A stretch of DNA of 64,000 nt, taken from positions 202,999 through 266,998 of the forward strand of contig JAKFUV010000003.1 of the NCBI GenBank assembly GCA_021732485.1. Direction: 5' to 3'. Every line of letters begins with the position of its first letter. The first letter of the stretch is position 1. Below are positions 18,700 through 27,800 of this stretch, one piece after another. The notes under the pieces were generated by a model. The model had not been told where the DNA came from and did not search any database. It saw only the letters and a program-made list of their open reading frames with translations. Made by a program: the position numbers and the translations under genes. The stretch is from Hyphomicrobium sp. GTDB taxonomy: Bacteria > Pseudomonadota > Alphaproteobacteria > Rhizobiales > Hyphomicrobiaceae.

Positions 18700-20442
18700 C
18701 TATAGAAAGCCGAGGTGACGTCTCTGAAGGGACCACTCGCGTGGCAAGGTGTGCGTCTTCGTGATAAAATTTCTCGCTGTCAGTGTAGGTGGATGGCGAC
18801 CGTCGAGAACGGCCGCAACGATGTCCGGCGCGAGCAGGCTGATCCGCAATAGTGATGTGATGTAGTTTGCATTGATTTTGATCCGCCGCGCGGACGCTTC
18901 GATGCTTTCGCCTGCCCCGTTAAAAATCTTTTCGCGGACATCGAACGCTTTCACGAACAAATTTATCAGCGTGGTATTCGGTGATGGCGCGGTCGCGTCG
19001 CGGATCACCAATCTCATGCCTTGGCCTGCGCGCTTCAGCACAGCGTCTACTTTAAGGACGAAGCCGTCCTGGACTGGTTCGCCGTCAGCGCATCTCTTGG
19101 TCGCCGGCTGGTCAGGTCGCATCAACAAATCGAATACTTGGGATCGGTTGATCTCGATATCGACGTGCTCGAGTTGAATGACGACGCGATGCACAATCCT
19201 GCGGACAATCGTTCGTCGCAACGCTGCTGGTTGTTCGTCCCAATCACGGGCGAGATCCGCTGCTCGGCTCAGGAGTTGCCGCTTATCCACATTTCGAAAG
19301 TCGGTTCCAGAAACGGCATCTAGTATCTGCTGACCCGACGCAAAGAAATCCTTGATGCTTTTCTGGACCAGCATTTCGATATCGCTTGCCGGGACTCGTC
19401 GGCCGCGCGGCGCGGCGGATCTTGGTCCCGTGATCAGTGTGTTGGACACGTAATACCGGTAGCGCTTGCCCGTTTTGACGGCATGGCTCGGTGTTAGTCG
19501 ACAGCCGTCTCCATCAAACAGGAGGCCCGTCAGCAGGCTAGGCTCTTGAACTCCGACGGCCGCCTCACGGTCATGCGTGTTATCCTCAAGCCGCTTCGTA
19601 ACCGCATCCCAAAGAGGCCGATCGATGATAGGCGGATGTTCGCCAGGGTATGCCGTTTCCTTGTGGATGATCTCGCCGATGTAGATCCGGTTCTTGAGCA
19701 TATGATAGAGCGCCCCGCGAGCAAACGGCTTCCCGCCAGTTGTCTGGCCGTGCTTGTCGATCCGCCGTTTGGAGACGATGCCCTGCTGGCTGAGGTCGTT
19801 CCTCAAAGCGGACACGGCACCGAGTTCGAGGTAACGCCGAAAGATGTGCCTGACGGTTTCTGCCTCGTGCGGCGTGATCACGAGTTTTCGGTCGCGCACA
19901 TCATATCCCAGCGGCGGATACCCGCCCATCCACATACCCTTTTTCTTGGACGCCGCGATCTTGTCGCGAATGCGTTCACCAGCGATTTCGCGCTCGAACT
20001 GCGCGAAGGAGAGAAGCACGTTCAGCGTCAAACGCCCCATGGAAGAGGTTGTGTTGAACTGCTGCGTTACGGAGACAAACGAGACGGACGACGCGTCGAA
20101 TATCTCGACGATCTTGGCGAAGTCTGCCAGGGACCTAGTGAGCCGATCGACTTTGTAGACAACGACGCAATCGACTTTGCCATCACGGACATCATTGAAA
20201 AGACGTTGCACGGAAGGCCGTTCGAGAGTCGCTCCAGAAATGCCGCCGTCGTCATACATCTCAGGCAGTGCGATCCACCCGGCGTGGCGCTGGCTTAAGA
20301 TATATGCCTCACACGCCTCTCGCTGGGCATCGAGTGAGTTGAAATCCTGCTCCAGGCCCTCTTCAGATGATTTGCGCGTGTAGATCGCGCAGCGCAGGCG
20401 CTGCAATTTCGTTGCGACCGAGGCATTAGTCATTTCTGCCAT
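18700..20442 (-). CDS. Large serine recombinase (resolvase/integrase family)
   Basis: A 580-residue large serine recombinase. The N-terminal resolvase domain has the catalytic serine in AIYTRKSSEEGLEQDFNSLD, followed by YDDGGISGATLERPS, VVYKVDRLTRSLADF and FAQFEREIAGERI. A recombinase/zinc-ribbon-like region follows (GYDVRDRKLVITPHEAETV; ARGALYHMLKNRIYIGEI), then a basic C-terminal part. Such enzymes integrate or excise islands and phages by breaking DNA through a phosphoserine link. It is the last gene of a three-gene cluster with DUF2924 and DUF3489 proteins (17-bp overlap with the DUF2924 gene), a trio repeatedly seen on alphaproteobacterial islands. It stands 280 bp from tRNA-Gln. Confidence 0.93.
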   Translation of the reverse strand: MAEMTNASVATKLQRLRCAIYTRKSSEEGLEQDFNSLDAQREACEAYILSQRHAGWIALPEMYDDGGISGATLERPSVQRLFNDVRDGKVDCVVVYKVDRLTRSLADFAKIVEIFDASSVSFVSVTQQFNTTSSMGRLTLNVLLSFAQFEREIAGERIRDKIAASKKKGMWMGGYPPLGYDVRDRKLVITPHEAETVRHIFRRYLELGAVSALRNDLSQQGIVSKRRIDKHGQTTGGKPFARGALYHMLKNRIYIGEIIHKETAYPGEHPPIIDRPLWDAVTKRLEDNTHDREAAVGVQEPSLLTGLLFDGDGCRLTPSHAVKTGKRYRYYVSNTLITGPRSAAPRGRRVPASDIEMLVQKSIKDFFASGQQILDAVSGTDFRNVDKRQLLSRAADLARDWDEQPAALRRTIVRRIVHRVVIQLEHVDIEINRSQVFDLLMRPDQPATKRCADGEPVQDGFVLKVDAVLKRAGQGMRLVIRDATAPSPNTTLINLFVKAFDVREKIFNGAGESIEASARRIKINANYITSLLRISLLAPDIVAAVLDGRHPPTLTARNFITKTHTLPREWSLQRRHLGFL

Positions 20443-20911
20443 CCCGCAATCGGGCCACCGGAGATTGAGTTCGCATTCTCAACCCGAAGAACCGCGGGCC
20501 GGACCAATGTGCCCCAGTGATGGCGTTAGCGATCTTGCTCAGAGAAGCGAAGGTCTGCCCACGCCATTCGAAGCCGCCCGCCACGACTTGAACCTCATGG
20601 GTTGTTCCGTTCCACTCGCGCAGGAGCGTTGTTCCGGGCTTGAAAGCAGCCTGCCGTTCAAGCTTTTTGCCGGCACCGGAGGCGCTTTGATCAGACAAAA
20701 TTCTGAGCCGCCGAAGGGTCGGCTTTGAAATCCCGCCATGAACGGCTTCCTGGACCTTGTAAGCTATGCCTCGGATGAGGAGATCGCGACTGAGCCTGTG
20801 CGGCGGCGGCTTTCGATAAAGCCGCCGCCATTCTGTTCGCAGTTCGGGCAATTCCAGTCGCTCAATCGCCGTTAACTTGGTCTCGAGATCGGTGTGCACC
20901 GAAGCAGTCAT
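20426..20911 (-). CDS. DUF2924 domain-containing protein
   Basis: A 161-residue protein matching the DUF2924 pattern: LELPELRTEWRRLYRKPPPH, then LSRDLLIRGIAYKVQEAVHG and, after a linker, FKPGTTLLREWNGTTHEVQV followed by GGFEWRGQTFASLSKIANAI and GAHWSGPRFFGL. The last part looks like a small DNA-binding or processing fold found in phage and island proteins. Function is unknown, but the family almost always sits beside a serine recombinase, as here, and is suspected of assisting it. It overlaps the recombinase start by 17 bp and lies 2 bp from the DUF3489 gene, so all three are one operon. Confidence 0.88.
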   Translation of the reverse strand: MTASVHTDLETKLTAIERLELPELRTEWRRLYRKPPPHRLSRDLLIRGIAYKVQEAVHGGISKPTLRRLRILSDQSASGAGKKLERQAAFKPGTTLLREWNGTTHEVQVVAGGFEWRGQTFASLSKIANAITGAHWSGPRFFGLRMRTQSPVARLRDGRND

Positions 20912-20913
20912 GG

Positions 20914-21282
20914 TCAGCGACCCCAGCTGGTACCGATCCGGTAGCGGCGGAGCTCTCCATCGACCTTCGATGATGTCAGTTTGTTTCCGAGCTTCTTTTT
21001 GACGGTCCCGGCAAGAAAGCCACGCACGCTATGCTGCTGCCAATCGGTCACCTTCATTATCTCTGGGATCGTTGCGCCTTCGCGTCGACTGAGCAGCGAC
21101 CGAATGTGGTCATGTTTTGTGACGTTGGCTGCGTGCGGCTTGCTCTCCGTCGCCGCTTGCAATGTCGTTGAAGGTTTCGAGGGATGTTTTTCGTTGGGCT
21201 TCGATTTACCAGTCTTAACCGAAAGCGACGGGGTGGTTTTTTTGGCTTTGGTTGCGATACGTGCTTGAACTACGGTCATCAT
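20914..21282 (-). CDS. DUF3489 domain-containing protein
   Basis: The C-terminal 75 residues carry the DUF3489 winged-helix-like pattern: HDHIRSLLSRREGATIPEIM, then TDWQQHSVRGFLAGTVKKK and GELRRYRIG. The N-terminal part is Lys/Thr/Pro-rich and probably disordered. The open frame extends to 21384, but I place the start at the double ATG (21277-21282), which follows a GGAG element (ACGGAGCTC); the upstream 34 residues look non-coding. It is the first gene of the DUF3489-DUF2924-recombinase operon and may be its DNA-binding regulator. Confidence 0.82.
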   Translation of the reverse strand: MMTVVQARIATKAKKTTPSLSVKTGKSKPNEKHPSKPSTTLQAATESKPHAANVTKHDHIRSLLSRREGATIPEIMKVTDWQQHSVRGFLAGTVKKKLGNKLTSSKVDGELRRYRIGTSWGR

Positions 21283-21460
21283 GAGCTCCGTGGTTTGCCG
21301 TGCCGCTATTGGCGTCGGCACCACCCAGAGCCCCGGTTTCGAGCCGAGGCAATAGTTGCAAAGAGAGGTTTTCCTTCCAAACACTACCGCTCTCTTCCAG
21401 AGCGAAGTCCAGTGCTCGTTTTTCGAATTTCGTTTCGGGTTAACGAAGCAGTTGTGTTGA

Positions 21461-21721
21461 CTAGTTTGTGTTAGTTAGGCTGATCACCGCCGTCAAAAGG
21501 TTAGCGGTTCGCTGGAGATTTGATTGTATCTGGAGCGCGAGCCCGGCGGTTTCTGCCAATTTTCTTAGCGCTTGCCCCCTTGTTGCAATGCTATGCGCGT
21601 CTTCAAGTTGAGCTGTGATCTCCGCAAAGAGATTTAATACGAGCTCGCGCTTGTCTTGATCCAGGCTACGGCTCCGTCGGCATGGCCACTGACGCTTGCT
21701 GTCGCCAATAAGCCCAGTCAA
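21461..21721 (-). CDS. Small hypothetical protein beside the distal end of the CRISPR array
   Basis: An 86-residue frame, mostly helical in character (ELVLNLFAEITAQLEDAHSI and ALRKLAETAGLALQIQSNL). The only available start is TTG at 21719-21721, and no clear ribosome site is seen. The pattern of conserved-looking hydrophobic and charged residues suggests real coding sequence, but I do not recognise the family. It lies between the recombinase island and the last CRISPR repeat and reads away from the array. Confidence 0.4.
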   Translation of the reverse strand: MTGLIGDSKRQWPCRRSRSLDQDKRELVLNLFAEITAQLEDAHSIATRGQALRKLAETAGLALQIQSNLQRTANLLTAVISLTNTN

Positions 21722-21752
21722 CGAAAGGAAAGGAGGGTGGACAACAGCGTCG

Positions 21753-21781
21753 CACGATCAGCCCGTGCGTGCAGGGAACAG
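21753..21781 (-). repeat. Degenerate terminal CRISPR repeat
   Basis: Exactly 61 bp before the first good repeat lies a degraded copy. The hairpin and 5' side (in crRNA sense) are still recognisable, with GTGC and GGGAAC in register, while the handle end has diverged. It is preceded by no further repeat, so it is the old, leader-distal end of the array. Confidence 0.75.
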
Positions 21782-21813
21782 CCAGGAATCAAAGTCAAAG
21801 ACAAGATCATAGG

Positions 21814-24800
21814 CGGTTCAGCCCCGCGTGTGCGGGGAACGCTCCGGCGGCTTGCCGGTTTTCAGATCAACGACCGGTTCAGCCCCGCGTGTGCGGGGAA
21901 CGCCTGTGATTCATAGACGGCAGCGCGCGGATCGCCGGTTCAGCCCCGCGTGTGCGGGGAACGCGGCGTCCCTTGATCCGCTTCCCGGCTGGTTCTTGGT
22001 TCAGCCCCGCGTGTGCGGGGAACGCGGCTGGATCGGCGTGGCGTTTCTCGGGGCAGCCGGTTCAGCCCCGCGTGTGCGGGGAACGCCCCAATAGCGCGCC
22101 GGTCACGTTATGCCATCACGGTTCAGCCCCGCGTGTGCGGGGAACGCTTCGAAACCCTCACGCGGATAGTGCGGAACTGCGGTTCAGCCCCGCGTGTGCG
22201 GGGAACGCAGCATCGCCAGCCGCGGGTGCCGGGACCAGACCGGTTCAGCCCCGCGTGTGCGGGGAACGCCGAGACCGGGCAAGAGCCGAGGTTTTTCAGC
22301 GCGGTTCAGCCCCGCGTGTGCGGGGAACGCGTTATCGGCGCCATGTATTCAGATCCGTGGGGCGGTTCAGCCCCGCGTGTGCGGGGAACGCAAGTTTTGT
22401 CCGTTCAGTTTTTGAAAAGGTCGCGGTTCAGCCCCGCGTGTGCGGGGAACGCCACACCCCGAAACGATGCTTTGCGGAGGTTGGCGGTTCAGCCCCGCGT
22501 GTGCGGGGAACGCTTCATCGGCCTCGTCATTCTCGACTGGTCGGCCGGTTCAGCCCCGCGTGTGCGGGGAACGCCTTGGCCTTGAGATCGTCAACAATCG
22601 CTGCGGCGGTTCAGCCCCGCGTGTGCGGGGAACGCTACACCGCAACAAGTATCAAGAAACGTATTGACGGTTCAGCCCCGCGTGTGCGGGGAACGCCGGC
22701 GGGTGGCGCGTCTCGTACTGCGCGATCTCGGTTCAGCCCCGCGTGTGCGGGGAACGCTTCGTTGCGCACCAGCACGGGCACCAGGTGATCGGTTCAGCCC
22801 CGCGTGTGCGGGGAACGCTGCTTCTCGACATAGCCCCACTCGACCAGGTCCGGTTCAGCCCCGCGTGTGCGGGGAACGCGTGCGCGAGAAATGCCTGCGC
22901 ACCCGCTGTCGCGGTTCAGCCCCGCGTGTGCGGGGAACGCGCTCGACGGTGCTGCGCGAGCTCGACTGCGAGCGGTTCAGCCCCGCGTGTGCGGGGAACG
23001 CCTGGGTTGATCGTGGTGCGGTTCTGGCGGCTTCGGTTCAGCCCCGCGTGTGCGGGGAACGCCCTGGATCAAGGTCTATGAGCTTGAGGCGGCTCGGTTC
23101 AGCCCCGCGTGTGCGGGGAACGCCTTGCGCGTCGCGTCGATCTTTTTTGGAATGGCGGTTCAGCCCCGCGTGTGCGGGGAACGCGAGGCGCCGTTTATCC
23201 GAGTGAAACGCTAGTGCGGTTCAGCCCCGCGTGTGCGGGGAACGCGCCCGTTGATCGGCGTCGCCAGGTCGTCGAGAGGGTTCAGCCCCGCGTGTGCGGG
23301 GAACGCGTGATGGCGATGGCGTTGGCGCCCGACGTCGCCGGTTCAGCCCCGCGTGTGCGGGGAACGCGCGAAAGAGTTGTCGCCAGCGATGCGCGCCGTC
23401 GGTTCAGCCCCGCGTGTGCGGGGAACGCCTCTGAGCCGGAACCATGGGCCTCTGCGACGCCGGTTCAGCCCCGCGTGTGCGGGGAACGCCAGACCGGCCT
23501 GGCGCCGTGCTGAGTGACGAGCGGTTCAGCCCCGCGTGTGCGGGGAACGCGTCAAGCAAGAGCCGACGACAATTGAAGCCGCCGGTTCAGCCCCGCGTGT
23601 GCGGGGAACGCTCCGTTTGCCGATCCGAGCCGGCTACAGTTTCAGGTTCAGCCCCGCGTGTGCGGGGAACGCTCGACAACGCCCGGCCGATCGTCCCCGA
23701 TCGCCGGTTCAGCCCCGCGTGTGCGGGGAACGCGCACGCTGCTCGCCTGCGCCGATCTCATCGAGCGGTTCAGCCCCGCGTGTGCGGGGAACGCTCGCCC
23801 GGTTGCGTGTTGCCAAGTTCGTGCGCCGGTTCAGCCCCGCGTGTGCGGGGAACGCGCCTGCGGCGGCGACCCGGCCAGGTCCTCGAACGGTTCAGCCCCG
23901 CGTGTGCGGGGAACGCGTCGGCGTCTTGTAGCCTTGCACCTGGACAGCCGGTTCAGCCCCGCGTGTGCGGGGAACGCGCGCGTACGGCCGCCGGCGGGTA
24001 CACCTGCCTCGGTTCAGCCCCGCGTGTGCGGGGAACGCAAAATACTACACGTAATTATTCTCAAAAAAGCCGGTTCAGCCCCGCGTGTGCGGGGAACGCG
24101 CCGGTTAACGTAAGCTCCAAAGGGCATGCAACGGTTCAGCCCCGCGTGTGCGGGGAACGCGTCGATAGGCCCGCGTCCGCCCGCCATGCGCGCGGTTCAG
24201 CCCCGCGTGTGCGGGGAACGCGGTGTTCGATACAAGCACGCCAAGACTGGCGGCGGTTCAGCCCCGCGTGTGCGGGGAACGCCGAAATTCATTCACGCCT
24301 CGTTTAGCGGGGAACGGTTCAGCCCCGCGTGTGCGGGGAACGCCTTGCGCGTCGCGTCGATCTTTTTTGGAATGGCGGTTCAGCCCCGCGTGTGCGGGGA
24401 ACGCGAGGCGCCGTTTATCCGAGTGAAACGCTAGTGCGGTTCAGCCCCGCGTGTGCGGGGAACGCGCCCGTTGATCGGCGTCGCCAGGTCGTCGAGAGGG
24501 TTCAGCCCCGCGTGTGCGGGGAACGCGCGAAAGAGTTGTCGCCAGCGATGCGCGCCGTCGGTTCAGCCCCGCGTGTGCGGGGAACGCCTCTGAGCCGGAA
24601 CCATGGGCCTCTGCGACGCCGGTTCAGCCCCGCGTGTGCGGGGAACGCGGATCGCTCACTTAGTTACACGTACCTACTCACGGTTCAGCCCCGCGTGTGC
24701 GGGGAACGCGGGCCACCGGTTCCTACTCACGCATGGAGACGCGGTTCAGCCCCGCGTGTGCGGGGAACGCGTCAAGCGCTACGCGCGCAAAATTTTAGAA

Positions 24801-27800
24801 TTCGGTTCAGCCCCGCGTGTGCGGGGAACGCCCATGGTGAGCGTATCGAGGTCGCCATTCTGACGGTTCAGCCCCGCGTGTGCGGGGAACGCGGCACCTG
24901 AGGTTGACGACTTTGGACTCCCGATGGTTCAGCCCCGCGTGTGCGGGGAACGCCCAAAGAGCGTTGGGATGCCGAAGACGAGAAACGGTTCAGCCCCGCG
25001 TGTGCGGGGAACGCGGGCATGCACCGGTTGGTGTCATGCGGACGGCCGGTTCAGCCCCGCGTGTGCGGGGAACGCGCGCCCAAGGATTGAGCGCCTGTCG
25101 CCTGTTTCGGTTCAGCCCCGCGTGTGCGGGGAACGCGTTTTCGGTGAAGCCCATCCCGCAATCGAGGGCGGTTCAGCCCCGCGTGTGCGGGGAACGCTCG
25201 GGCGAGAAGTCCCCGAAGAACACCGTTGCCGGTTCAGCCCCGCGTGTGCGGGGAACGCTTCGCGTGCGGCAAAGGCCGTGGACCTCGAGGCGGTTCAGCC
25301 CCGCGTGTGCGGGGAACGCCTCGCGATTGTTGCTCTCGATCGTAAGTGTCACGGTTCAGCCCCGCGTGTGCGGGGAACGCATAGGACGCGTTGGCGATCA
25401 ACCAATGCCAGGCGGTTCAGCCCCGCGTGTGCGGGGAACGCTTCGCACCAGCTGTCGAAACGCGGACTGGCTTCGGTTCAGCCCCGCGTGTGCGGGGAAC
25501 GCTCCCGTGTGGGAATGCGATCCATTGGGGTCGGCGGTTCAGCCCCGCGTGTGCGGGGAACGCCGCGCAAGACGTGCAAGCTTTACGTGAGCCATCGGTT
25601 CAGCCCCGCGTGTGCGGGGAACGCCTGCTTTGCTGCCAGGAATTCCCGCGCCTCGTCGGTTCAGCCCCGCGTGTGCGGGGAACGCTGTAAGATCGGCCCC
25701 CGCGATTCCGAGCAACGCGGTTCAGCCCCGCGTGTGCGGGGAACGCCCCTTGTTCGCCGTGGTTTTGTACGCGTAGGGCGGTTCAGCCCCGCGTGTGCGG
25801 GGAACGCCTGGCGCCCGTTGGCGGCGATCAAAAGCAGCGCGGTTCAGCCCCGCGTGTGCGGGGAACGCTTGCGCAAACTTATCCGAATTTGCTTGCCGTG
25901 CGGTTCAGCCCCGCGTGTGCGGGGAACGCGCCATGCACGAATTAACAAGATCAACTCCGAGCGGTTCAGCCCCGCGTGTGCGGGGAACGCCTCTCGACGA
26001 CCTGGCGACGCCGATCAACGGGCGGTTCAGCCCCGCGTGTGCGGGGAACGCCCGGCAAGCCGTGCTTTGCTAAGCACAATGCGCGGTTCAGCCCCGCGTG
26101 TGCGGGGAACGCCACGCAATGGCATCAGGCGGTCATCCTAGGGGCGGTTCAGCCCCGCGTGTGCGGGGAACGCTTATACGGCATGCCGTCGTCGACGATG
26201 AGAACCGGTTCAGCCCCGCGTGTGCGGGGAACGCTCGGCAAACGCGCCCATGATCTCGCGAAAGTGCGGTTCAGCCCCGCGTGTGCGGGGAACGCTCGAC
26301 CATCGCGATCCGCTGTCCGATCCATCGCGGTTCAGCCCCGCGTGTGCGGGGAACGCGGTTGCCGATGGTGTGTCGCATGAGCTGTGGTCGGTTCAGCCCC
26401 GCGTGTGCGGGGAACGCTCTGCGTGGCTGTCGGGCATGTCGCCCTCGGCCGGTTCAGCCCCGCGTGTGCGGGGAACGCCAATTCCAATTTCGGGTGAGCT
26501 TTGGCGGCAACGGTTCAGCCCCGCGTGTGCGGGGAACGCGACGGTATGCAGATCATCCAGGTCGATAACTACGGTTCAGCCCCGCGTGTGCGGGGAACGC
26601 TCGACCAAATCGCGGCAGTCGGGCAGCAGAGACGGTTCAGCCCCGCGTGTGCGGGGAACGCGCCTTAGCGGACTTAGATGCGTTATCGTTGCCCGGTTCA
26701 GCCCCGCGTGTGCGGGGAACGCCAGCCACTAGACCTTGCGTCGACTAAGGCGGCCGGTTCAGCCCCGCGTGTGCGGGGAACGCCTAGTTTATCGATCGCC
26801 TGCTTATTCTCGTTGAGGTTCAGCCCCGCGTGTGCGGGGAACGCACCATGTCCGCAATGATTGAACACGACTGTGACGGTTCAGCCCCGCGTGTGCGGGG
26901 AACGCGCTGAGGCGCGAAAGCTTGCGCCCGGTCGTGACGGTTCAGCCCCGCGTGTGCGGGGAACGCAAAGCCGTCTTTATCCGCGTTGCGAACACGTGCG
27001 GTTCAGCCCCGCGTGTGCGGGGAACGCCGATTTGTCAACCATGTCAATTGGTTCGTTGTCGGTTCAGCCCCGCGTGTGCGGGGAACGCCGGCGGGTGGCG
27101 CGTCTCGTACTGCGCGATCTCGGTTCAGCCCCGCGTGTGCGGGGAACGCAAGGACCATCCCATGCAATCCGCGCAAGAAATCGGTTCAGCCCCGCGTGTG
27201 CGGGGAACGCGCGCTATTCTCCTTCAACCGTTCGAGGTAACTCGGTTCAGCCCCGCGTGTGCGGGGAACGCGTACTGCGCAAATATTACACGCCTAACTA
27301 CGGCGGTTCAGCCCCGCGTGTGCGGGGAACGCCTGTACTATATAACGATAGCGCTAAAGATTATCGGTTCAGCCCCGCGTGTGCGGGGAACGCGTGTGTC
27401 GAGAAAATACAAATGATCTTCACACCGGTTCAGCCCCGCGTGTGCGGGGAACGCTTGGCGTCAACGAGGTTCTTTTTACGGGCGCGCGGTTCAGCCCCGC
27501 GTGTGCGGGGAACGCCTGCGCAGATACTTGCTCAGACTGACGCTGACCGGTTCAGCCCCGCGTGTGCGGGGAACGCGAGTACATCTCGTCAAGTATACAC
27601 CAACCCATCGGTTCAGCCCCGCGTGTGCGGGGAACGCGCGCATCGTGGGGACGACGGCCTGAACCGTCCCGGTTCAGCCCCGCGTGTGCGGGGAACGCGT
27701 GTATACGGTTAATGTTATCACAGCAAATAACGGTTCAGCCCCGCGTGTGCGGGGAACGCCGGTGGCGCTGTCGGCTGGCACGTCTCGAAACCGGTTCAGC

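Noticed and set aside
19546..20298. 250-codon plus-strand frame opposite the serine recombinase
   Set aside because: Antisense shadow of a gene with a recognisable resolvase domain.
18345..21721. Precise att duplication of the tRNA-Gln 3' end bounding the island
   Set aside because: I found no second copy of the tRNA 3' end near the other side of the island in this window.
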